From Amblyornis subalaris (lineage: Eukaryota > Chordata > Aves > Passeriformes > Ptilonorhynchidae), in NCBI GenBank assembly GCA_018881555.1, contig JACAXG010000068.1, positions 2,384,198-2,448,197 of the forward strand: a DNA stretch of 64,000 nt, read 5' to 3'. The translations under genes were made by a program, and so were the position numbers. The number at the start of each line of letters is the position of its first letter. Position 1 is the stretch's first letter. This document shows positions 47,806 through 55,969 of this stretch, one piece after another. The notes under the pieces are model-generated. The model did no database searches, was not told the origin of the DNA, and saw nothing but the letters and a program-made list of their open reading frames with translations.

Positions 47806-47838
47806 ATATATATATATATACACATGTGTGTGTGTGTG
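47806..47838. repeat. (TA)n(TG)n microsatellite
   Basis: About eight TA units, a short CACA, then about seven TG units, in the FAM83D 3'UTR. Confidence 0.85.
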
Positions 47839-47982
47839 CTTCCTTCTTTGCAGTGAACTCAGGCAAGACAATCACTGAGGGCNTGTGACAAAGCCCCTGT
47901 TCAAAAGCAAACTGACAGATGCACTACAAAATGTTGTGGGTTATGTTGGGTAATATTAATTTACAAGTAACTGTAAGTATTA

Positions 47983-47988
47983 AATAAA
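47983..47988 (+). terminator. FAM83D: Polyadenylation signal AATAAA for FAM83D
   Basis: AATAAA lies 820 bases after the stop and is followed by a T-rich stretch and TGTCCTGTCTG, a plausible GU-rich downstream element. Later AATAAA copies at 48423 and 48839 are alternatives. Confidence 0.6.
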
Positions 47989-48010
47989 CATTTTTCTCTT
48001 TTTAACTGTC

Positions 48011-49160
48011 CTGTCTGAAATACTCTGTTTCCTCCTCTGTTTATCCTTTATCCACTACTAACTTGGTTTGAGGAACTAAAGTGCCACTCTAGTTTTTGAA
48101 AATACTTGCAATAGTGAATGGATCTTTGGTTTAGTTGCTTTGCAGAGCCTTTATCCGACTCTTTGTTTGCAGTTTTCTGTGCATGTCTGTGCTTGCTGGG
48201 TCTCTTTCCTGAGCTGTGTGTGGATTTTCTCCATGAGATCTGACCTGTACTGTTGTTCTTTAGCCCTGCATCTCAGTACTTCAGTGACCAACCACACTGA
48301 ACTCTGCCGAGTCAAATCAGAGTCTGGGTTATGTATTTTCTTATTTAGGGGCACATGTGTCCAGTAGATGGCACATTTCAGCTGTTGGCTTGAATATTCC
48401 TGTAAACAGCAANGAATGAGTGAATAAAACTATCCCTAACTAGAAAAGGCTGCAAGTGTAGAGAGCAACTGACTTTGACTTTTCTGTCTGAAATCTCTAT
48501 GGACAAAAGAGGCTTAGCTACTTTCATTACTTGGATTCCAAAGCAGCCACTCCTTCCCTAAAGCTGGAGGTGGGGAAAAAAAATTCTGTCTGCACTTGTT
48601 CAAAACGATAAGATACTTTATTGCTTGATCCCTGAATCTGTAACCTGGCAGCAAAGCAAGTTGCAGGGAGGGAGCCAAGATACACCTTCAAAGCCGATAT
48701 CGAGTTGTATTTTTAAGAGCTCAGGTTCTGCANTTCTTGAATGTATGTAAAATCACCTCGTTTGTTCTATGTGCTTTTTAACTTTATTACACTGTGCAGC
48801 NGTTAAGGTACTCTCACAGGAACGAGAAACAGTTTACAAATAAACTCCTTTTTGCCGTGGGGTTCTCACCTGATCGTCGCTGAACTTTGATTTCTGTTTA
48901 TTTGGCATCTTAAACCCGGGTGACTAAGTCACTTCGGCTCTGGGTGCTTTCCTGCGGGGGCCAGCTGCCCTCTCCANCCTTCGGGCTGGGCAGCCGGTCC
49001 AGGGCNGGACGTACTCTCCCCCGCCTAATGNGAGGCTGGCGCTCCTGCGGGCGCTCCCCTGGGCGGGGGGAAGGCTGCCGGCTGTGCCACCCGCGACCGC
49101 CCCGTGGGCGAGCGGCCGGGAGGAGCGCGGCGGGGCCGGGCGGGAGGTGTGGAGGAGCCG
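48011..49160. other. Spacer between the two FAM83D genes, ending in a CpG island
   Basis: AT-rich up to about 48900, with no gene recognised. From about 48940 it becomes GC-rich and forms the promoter of the next gene. An 11-base palindrome TGACTAAGTCA lies at 48921-48931. Confidence 0.7.
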
Positions 49161-49169
49161 GCGGAGCGC

Positions 49170-49176
49170 TATAAAG
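49170..49176 (+). promoter_or_regulatory. TATA box (TATAAAG) of the FAM83D-like gene
   Basis: It sits 36 bases before the ATG at 49206 in a CpG island. If it works as a TATA box, transcription would start only a few bases before the ATG. No CHR (TTTGAA/TTCAAA) is found in the adjacent 200 bases. Confidence 0.5.
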
Positions 49177-49200
49177 ACGCGGGGCAGCGCCGGGGCGGCC

Positions 49201-49680
49201 CGGCCATGGCCAACGCGTCGCAGTGGCTGGAGGAGGGCGCGGGGCGCTGGCCGCCGCCGGCCGGGCCGTACAGCGAGGCGCAGCGCCTGGCGCTGGAGGA
49301 GCTGGTGGCGGGCGGCCCCGAGGCGCTGCGGGCTTTCCTGCGGCGGGAGCAGCTGCCGCCCTTCCTGTCGGAGCCCGAGGTGCAGGACATCGCGCGGGCC
49401 GCGCTGCCGCCCGCCGCGGCCCCGGAGCCGGCGGCGGAGCCCTCGGCCGGCGCCTCGCCGGACGCGTCGTCGCTCACCTACTTCCCCGAGCGCTCGGACC
49501 TGGAGCCGCCGGCGCTGGAGCTGGGCTGGCCGGGCTTCGCCAGCGGCGCCTTCCGCGGGCTGACGCGGGTGGAGGCGCATTTCCAGCCCGGCTGCGGGGA
49601 CAGCATCTACGGCTGCAAGGAGGCGGTGCGGCGCCAGATCCGCTCCGCGCGACAGGTGAGTGAGNGCCCGCCCGGGCCCC
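49201..49680 (+). repeat. 480-base duplicated block, copy B (FAM83D-like exon 1)
   Basis: It is the partner of 41719-42198 and has the same length. The only visible difference is an N at 49665. Confidence 0.9.
49206..49655 (+). CDS. FAM83D-like exon 1
   Basis: It has 150 codons, with a translation identical to the upstream FAM83D exon 1. The donor is GTGAGT; phase 0. Confidence 0.88.
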
Positions 49681-52065
49681 GCTCCCCGCCCGCGCCGCTC
49701 CCCGCAGCCACCTCGTCCTTCCCCGCTTCGCTTACTCCTAAATAAACTCCCGTTTTGACTTACTCTCCTCCTTCCTTATTGCTTCATTTCTTTTCCATTG
49801 TCTTTCGAATTTTTTTTTTTTAATTATTTGCCAGTTTTTTTCCCCCTATGCTGCTGAAAACAGTCCAGGCTCTCCAAGCGCTGCTAAGTTCCCTCGGGGA
49901 GCTGGCACCTGTGAGCGATGCATCCCCAGTGTGCCCATTCCCAGCTCTCTGAAACAGCTGTTGCTTCCCCCTCCTACGGAGGATCCACGGCAAATCCTGG
50001 GGTTCAGCCTGTCGGGAAGGTCTGTGAAGGCAGGAGCCGGCTCTCAAGGAAGGTTTTACTCAGATCTTGACGTGAAATATCATGAGAATCTGAATAATAA
50101 GTTGAGGAAAACCTCACTTTTATCTTAAATAGAGAGGTGAGATGTAAAGAGTAGTGAGAGACTGGTGATTTTTTTTTTTNAGTGTTTCTTCTCATATTTG
50201 AAAAGTTTGAATGACTCCGGAAAACTGTAGTTTTNGAAGTAAGCTCACCTTTTTCTTCTGGCAATGCTTCTGAGAAAAAGACATCTGTTCTCAGGAAAAG
50301 AACCCTCTTGCCTAGGAAGAGACCAAATTTGTCTAACANAGAACTAGGTCCCTGGTTTTGCTTGTCTCAGGGTGAGGAAGAACACATTGTATCACAGAAA
50401 ACTGTACCATGTTCCGTAACCACCTGAAAAAAAGGTGGGGGGAATATCGAATTTGAAAGTGAAATTTCTCGTGTGCTGTCTCCCTTGTGATGCTGTGGAA
50501 ACAGCCTAATGGTTTCTTCTGAAACTTGTTGCAGATGATTGCCCTGGTTATGGATTCCTTCACAGATACTGATATCTTCAAAGACCTCTTGGAAGCTTGT
50601 AGCCAACGGCAAGTTAAAGTGTANATCCTTCTAGATCAGTCTTCATTTTCCCACTTTCTAAAAATGTGCAAGGATCTAGGAGTTGACCTTGAGCAGAAAA
50701 AGGTGAGGTTTGTCNTATTTATAGGGGTAGGGAACCGATCCTCTTATGACTGTGATCTTTGAGCTGTGCAAAGAAGAAATTATTACACCTGCTGCCACAA
50801 CTTGAAACGGGGGTTATGTAGCTCCAGCTCTTTCTTGGAAGACTTAACTATTATATAAGGCAGCAGTTAAGAGAAAATCTGAAACCTTTGTAAGTGGATG
50901 CTACAGCTGCTTTCTGAGCACNAATACTAATTGAATATTCAAGGAAATGCAGAAGGAATGTCCAGTTTCTAAAGCATGACTGGAGTTGCTCGGACTCGCC
51001 NAGACTTTGAAGGCTGATGGAGAAGCAGGTTCTCAGGAGCCTGTGGAATTTGGATCCCTACATGATGAGGTGACAGGAGTTTTCACAGTCACATTCTGCA
51101 CAGTTTATGGGTATGCCTCTTAATGTCACCTCTTTGCCTACTAAAACAAGACAAAATGATCACTTGGTTCCTAGAGGGTGACTCTTGTGCCAGTGTGCAG
51201 CAGCCCTTGCTAGCTCNTCAGGGATGGTTATTTCTGTGGTACTCCTTTAAATGCAGTCACTGAGCTTTGAAATCCACCTGAATCTTGCTCTATCTTTAAC
51301 AGTTGATGAGAGTTCGAATCATCACGGGGAGCACATACTGCACCAGGTCTGGCGCCAAAATCATTGGAAAAGTCCGTGAAAAGTTCATGTTAATCGATGG
51401 CATCAGAGTGACAACAGGCTCCTACAGGCAAGTGCCAGTTTCTTTCTGTTGCTTGGCATGATTTCTCTACATGGAAAGGAAAACCAGCAATGTTGCAGAA
51501 TTGCTTTCCTTATCAGATTTTATGTGTAACACTTATCCTTAAAAGAGCCCACTGTTCATCAGTTAGATTGTAAGGACAACATAACTGCATGTGATGAAGG
51601 AGAATTTTCAGTTAATTCTTTGTTTACTGATTATTTTGAATTAACTCATAATTTTCTCATTCTTCCTTTGCTAGTTTTACGTGGACAGATGGGAAGCTGA
51701 ACAGCAGTAACATTTTGATCCTGTCAGGCCCCGCAGTTGCACACTTTGACCTGGAATTTCGGGTTCTTCATGCACGGTCAAAGCCTATCAACCTCAAAGA
51801 GTTTTCCAGCTGCACGAAGAACAAGGTGTGGGACCAGCTGTTCAGGATAACAGTGGCTTCCAGAGACGTGACCAGGGAAAATTTCCTGAGAATGGAATTC
51901 TTGTATCTGAGAGCATTTGTGGGAGATCTGAAGAGGAAGAGGAGCTGGCTGCACGCCTCAAGGGAGGCGGTGTACACCCCAAATAACACCATGCACACCT
52001 CTCCCCCGCTGACTAAGAGGAATGGCTCCCTGGTTATGAGGCCACACTGGATCATAGAGAGATGA
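49206..52065 (+). CDS. FAM83D-like tandem paralogue, C-terminally short
   Basis: It has the same four-exon layout as FAM83D just upstream, with exons 1-3 of identical length (450, 168 and 125 bases). The last exon is short (391 bases), giving 377 residues. DUF1669 is complete, with Asp238 in LIDG and Phe272 in HFDLEF both kept, so CK1 binding is predicted. The tail aligns to the upstream copy as far as the EYTPG/VYTPN region and then ends; the TQT array, Ser-rich block and basic C-terminus are absent. Exon 1 equals the upstream copy at nucleotide level while exon 2 is about 61% and exon 3 about 76% identical in protein. One N makes codon 180 TAN, which is Tyr if C/T and stop if A/G. Intact reading elsewhere argues for a working gene over a pseudogene. 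Introns rule out a retrocopy. Confidence 0.82.
49656..50534 (+). other. FAM83D-like intron 1
   Basis: A 0.9-kb intron, much shorter than the 2.5-kb equivalent upstream and unlike it beyond the first 25 bases. No repeat was recognised. Confidence 0.8.
50535..50702 (+). CDS. FAM83D-like exon 2
   Basis: It has 56 codons beginning [18 protein letters not shown]. The N at 50624 leaves codon 180 as TAN; the upstream copy has Tyr there. The donor is GTGAGG; phase 0. Confidence 0.88.
50703..51302 (+). other. FAM83D-like intron 2
   Basis: A 600-base intron. No gene or repeat was recognised. The acceptor is TTTAACAG. Confidence 0.8.
51303..51427 (+). CDS. FAM83D-like exon 3, with GC splice donor
   Basis: It encodes [20 protein letters not shown] and then [13 protein letters not shown]. 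It ends CCTACAG|GCAAGT, the same GC-AG junction as the upstream gene. Phase 2. Confidence 0.9.
51675..52065 (+). CDS. FAM83D-like terminal exon (short)
   Basis: It begins [13 protein letters not shown], includes [17 protein letters not shown], and ends RPHWIIER then TGA. The last ~45 residues have no clear counterpart in the upstream copy. Confidence 0.86.
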
Positions 52066-52680
52066 ACTGCATGTCCATGCAGAGCGAGAAGCAGAACCTC
52101 AGGAACCACATCCATCCATTCATCCATCCCTGTCCAGCACTGTCCTAACTGTGTGTTTGTGAGAACAGCTGGGAAACAAACCTCGGACTGAGAGAAAGTG
52201 AAACTCGAATTGTGGCTTTGTTTGAAGAACACTATAAAGCCATTATTGACTTCTACTATTCTGTTAAATTTTCATTTCTCAACCTGTTCTTGCATGTTTC
52301 AAGCTGATGGGTTGGCAGTGTCTTAACTCAGTAGCTAAACCCCTTTTCTTTTAAGAAATCTAGGTTTCTAAAATCATATTGTTTAAAAGTCTGTTCCAAA
52401 GATGAAAGCAGGATTGCTGGATGGCTCTGAAATCAGTCTTAGTCTTGTGTTGCACAAAATCTCCACCAACTGTTTCATGACACAGAACTGGAGTAACCTT
52501 AATCTAGAAACTAGTAGGTTCAGTACCACNCAATTAGTTCTCAAATATTAAATTTTCTTCACTCAAAGCTATGCTGGCAGGCAGAATGAGCTTATGTGTC
52601 AGTCAAACAAGGCTTTTCTTTTTTATATTAAGATATTTGGATTGTTGGACATNATGCAATAAATGTGTGCAAGTGATAGC
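52066..52680 (+). other. FAM83D-like 3'UTR
   Basis: Non-coding sequence with a short CATC repeat at about 52110-52130. No remnant of the missing TQT/Ser-rich coding region was recognised in it. It ends near the AATAAA at 52658. Confidence 0.6.
52658..52663 (+). terminator. Polyadenylation signal AATAAA of the FAM83D-like gene
   Basis: AATAAA lies about 590 bases after the stop and is followed by TGTGTGC, a good GU-rich downstream element. Confidence 0.6.
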
Positions 52681-53950
52681 ATTCTAAAGGGCCCACTCTG
52701 TTTGTAGTAGAGCCAAATGAGACCAAATTCTTGGCATTACCAGATATACTTTTTGGTTTCTTTGTGGCTGTTGCTGCTGTCTGATCTTGTGGGAAAAGCT
52801 GAGTAGATCCAAAATCTGTGAAGCTGCTGCCTCTTCACAAAAGTTCTAATTCCACCAGAAATGCAATGACACAAAAGTCAGCAATAGAACCATTTTTAAG
52901 GTTTCATGCAAGCTCAGTTTTTTAATTACTATTATTTTTTAATGCATTCATTTCTGGAGGAAAAAAACCCCAAATCTTGAATGAATAAGCTATCCNCCCA
53001 AACAGCTGCACATTGAGGCACTGAAGTTCCAGCAGCCTGCCAGTGTGGGTACTCATGAGTCAAAGCAAGGATTTACTGTTTCTCAAGATGTTCTTGTGGC
53101 TCTTCTACTGCAAAATACTCGGGTATATGCTTGTGTGTCTTCTGGGTTCTGGGCTTCAGAGGGGAAGGTTAAAACTGAGCAGGGGAATTTCACATGGGTT
53201 TCTGCTAAACATCAGCAGGATAACATTAAACTGGACACATGGACCTTACAAAAATGGACAATGCAATAAGGTACTGAGTGGTATGCAGCTAACCTGGGCC
53301 TTTTTCTTCTGCACTTACAACCACGGAAATGTAATCATTCTGACTCTCCTAATCTGTAAATATTCANTGGTTTATAGTTTTTTAGTCTTACCTTCCATCC
53401 AGATGTAAAGAAGTTTGAAATATGTATTTTTATTCTTAGCTATATTTTCCATAAAGACAGAACCCATACAGTGCTGTACTCTATGCAAAATACACCTTGT
53501 GCAATCTTATTTTCACTATAATTGTCTGTATATATTTTCTCAAATATAGCTTTTTCACTTTGTTATTCATCTCATTACTTTAATAGGCAGCTCTTTCCAT
53601 GTGCCATTAGTAGTACTTTTTCTCAACAGTTGCTAATAGATCGATGATACAAAATACTGCAATAAGAGTTGTGTTTATTTTTGATATTGTGGACTTAACA
53701 TGAAAAGTGCATTGAAATATATACTTAGAATTTTTAAAAAATCATAATTTTAACTGAATAACTGCTTTTACAGGTGGTTGCTCAGCATAACAAGTGACTG
53801 TGGAGGTGGAGTGCAGTCTGTGTTAATCACCACAACTGCACTGCTAGTGTGGGAAGTTATTAATGAAGAGAATGGTTAATAAGAATATAAAATGTGATTA
53901 GATTTTTTTTTCCCCATAAGCGTGAATTGTTGACAGTATTACTAAACTTA
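52681..53950. other. Spacer between the FAM83D-like gene and DHX35
   Basis: AT-rich unique sequence. Open frames here are short and have no recognisable domain. Confidence 0.65.
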
Positions 53951-54153
53951 TTAGAAGCTGTTTGGCCTTTTTATATATATATTTCCTCTGGCTTCTAATT
54001 AATTGAAGCCTACATTAAGTTTGATTCAATAATAACTTTCACGGGCTTTCATGGTTGTGTTGTGGTTTAAACAGGCTGCAAGGAGCCCGTGGTGGGGCAC
54101 AGCTGGATCTATTCCCTATTTCTGTGATGCTTTTCTTGTCCTTCAGCTGCCTG
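53951..54153 (+). repeat. Left arm of an inverted repeat flanking the DHX35 promoter
   Basis: Its reverse complement matches 55753-55984 at roughly 80-85% over the best part. Shared blocks include the reverse complements of 'agatccagctgtgccccacc' and 'ttgaatcaaactt', and a common end 'ccaaacagcttctaat'. It could be two copies of one dispersed repeat in opposite orientation. I do not recognise the family. Confidence 0.8.
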
Positions 54154-54292
54154 GTGCAAAGTGCAGCAGCTGCGGTGTGGAGAGTGTGGAGGCTTCCTTC
54201 ATTGGAGAAGGGATCAGCTTTAATTAATTGATGAGGAAGGGCTTTTGGGAAGTGATCTTTCAATCCTGTTGAATTCTGTGTGCTCCCCCAGG

Positions 54293-54545
54293 TTATCACA
54301 GAATGGGTTGGAAGGGGCCTTAAAGCCCATCCAGTTCCAACCTCTGCCATGGGCCGGGACACCTTCCCCTGGACCAGGGTGCTCCAAGCCGTGTCCAAGC
54401 TGGCCTTGGACACTTCCAGGGATGGGGCAGNCACAGCTNNTCNGGGCAANNTGTGCCAGGNCCTCACCTGGTCCAAATTNGCACCTTTTTGCCTTAAAGT
54501 NCACCGCCGCTCAGACAACANTTGTAGCGATGCCAANCCNCCCAC
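54293..54545 (-). mobile_element. CR1 LINE fragment, antisense, N-rich
   Basis: The sequence 'tcacagaatgggttggaagg', then 'ccttaaagcccatccagttc', 'caacctctgccatgggc' and 'ccaagctggccttggacact' is the reverse complement of a CR1 3' end. About a dozen Ns fall in 54431-54540, as expected where similar copies were merged. Confidence 0.85.
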
Positions 54546-54679
54546 TCTCACCGTAGTTTGCCAGACGTTAGATGCTACTAAGTGCTAACAACAACTCCTT
54601 TGTCTCTTGATTGCAAAGATTTGGCCCTATAGGCTTACGAGGGAAGAAACGAAAACCTGTAATTCCTGGGAAACTTTGC

Positions 54680-54787
54680 AATTCCCGTGCGGTGGGAGGG
54701 GCCCGGGGGCGGGGGCGGTCTCCATGGCAACGCGGGGCGCGTCACGTGGGCCCCGCGCGCCGCTTCCGGCCGCCCTCTCACCCCAAG
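54680..54787 (+). promoter_or_regulatory. DHX35: DHX35 CpG-island promoter
   Basis: CpG-rich, TATA-less sequence just before the start codon. It contains an RFX-type X-box (54718-54731), a CACGTG E-box (54743-54748), and a TTCCGG ETS-type core at about 54763-54768. A YY1-like AAGATGGCGGC overlaps the ATG. This is a typical housekeeping promoter. The CpG-rich stretch continues into intron 1. Confidence 0.7.
54718..54731 (+). promoter_or_regulatory. DHX35: RFX X-box (GTCTCCATGGCAAC)
   Basis: It matches the X-box pattern RTHNYY-WT-RGNAAC at every position, 57 bases before the DHX35 ATG. RFX factors bind such sites. Function here is inferred. Confidence 0.5.
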
Positions 54788-54795
54788 ATGGCGGC
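54785..54795 (+). promoter_or_regulatory. DHX35: YY1-like motif over the start codon (AAGATGGCGGC)
   Basis: This is the YY1 consensus in the common arrangement where its ATG is the translation start. It suggests a transcription start a short distance upstream. Confidence 0.5.
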
Positions 54796-54827
54796 GCCCG
54801 TGGGGCCGGTGAAGTTTTGGAAGCCGG
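54788..54827 (+). CDS. DHX35: DHX35 exon 1
   Basis: It encodes MAAPVGPVKFWKP plus the first base of a Gly codon. The donor is GTGAGC. Confidence 0.92.
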
Positions 54828-55932
54828 GTGAGCGCTGTGGGGAGTGAGGGATGTGGGGCTGCGGGGAACGGAGCCCCGGCCAGGGCTGGCCGCGGTGAGG
54901 GGTGCGGAGGATGGAGGCTCGGCCCGGGCTGGGCGCGGTGAGAGGTGTGGGGGACAGAGCTCCGACCTGCCTGGCCGCGGTGAGGGGTGCGGCGAAAGCC
55001 GGCGGTTCTGTCCCCTCGGGTCTTTGNGGCCGCTGGAGCGTTTACAGTGAAGGGCAACAAGGCTCTGAAAGGATTCGAGACCATGTCTTATGNGGAGCGG
55101 CAGAGGGAGCTGGGTTTGCTCGGTCTGTAGAAAAGGAGGCGCAGGGGTGACCTCATCGCTCCCTACAACTCCNTGACCGGAGGCTGTGGTTAGGTGGGAA
55201 CCGCTCTCTTCTGCGGTGTCTACAGTGAGAGGACCAGAGGACATGGCCTTAAACTGAGACGGGAAGGTTTAGATTAGATATTATAATTTTTTTTTCACTG
55301 TTGGTGTGGTCAGGCATTGGAATAGATCGCCCAGGGAGGTGGTGGAGNCGCCAACCCTACAGCCTTTCGAGAGGCGTCTGGATCTGGCGCTAGGTGATGT
55401 GCTTTGGTGGTTTAGGGATTACAGTGGTGGTGCGGGGTTGATGGTTGGAGCGGATGATCTCGAAGGTCTCTTCCAGCCTTGATGATTCAATGAGGGCGGT
55501 GGGGAAGTGGCTGTCCCCTCGCTGCCAAAGCCCTGGGGGTGGCGGGGTGTCTGTGGCTCCAGCTGGGCACTGCCCATTATGGAGGTTGCAGGGGAGGGGA
55601 TGGAGTGGGTGGTGTGTGGGGTGGGTGTGCTGTGCTGCCTTTTGGGGGGGTCTTGTTGAGATGCCGAGTGCACAGGGGAATCCCAAGGAGTTCCAAGGGA
55701 GGAGTGAAATCCTGGCCATGGGTGGGGATAACCCTGGTTATCACCAGGGAGAGCAGCTCGGTGGAGAAGGACCTTGGAAACCATCACAGTAATAGTTGAT
55801 AGATCCAGCTGTGCCCCACCACAGGCTCCTTACAGGCTGTGTAAACCACAGCACAGCTATGAAAGCCTATGGAAGTTACTACTGAATCAAACTTCATGAA
55901 GGCTTTGAGTTAATTAAGTAGAAGCTGGAGGA

Positions 55933-55969
<37 letters not shown>

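Larger units (their letters stand above)
47165..48010 (+). other. FAM83D: FAM83D 3'UTR
   Basis: AT-rich non-coding sequence after the stop, ending near the AATAAA at 47983-47988. It includes a TA then TG microsatellite at 47806-47838. Confidence 0.65.

Noticed and set aside
48921..48931. 11-base palindrome TGACTAAGTCA near the second FAM83D promoter, as an AP-1-type site
   Set aside because: The spacing does not match a standard AP-1 or CRE site, and a palindrome of this size can occur by chance; noted in the spacer entry only.
49206..52065. FAM83D-like gene as a processed retrocopy
   Set aside because: It keeps all three introns at the same positions and phases, has its own promoter and polyadenylation signal, and shows no poly-A tail scar.
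52681..53950. Extra gene between the FAM83D-like gene and DHX35
   Set aside because: Frames up to about 121 codons occur, but in AT-rich sequence with no domain, splice pattern or codon bias to support them.
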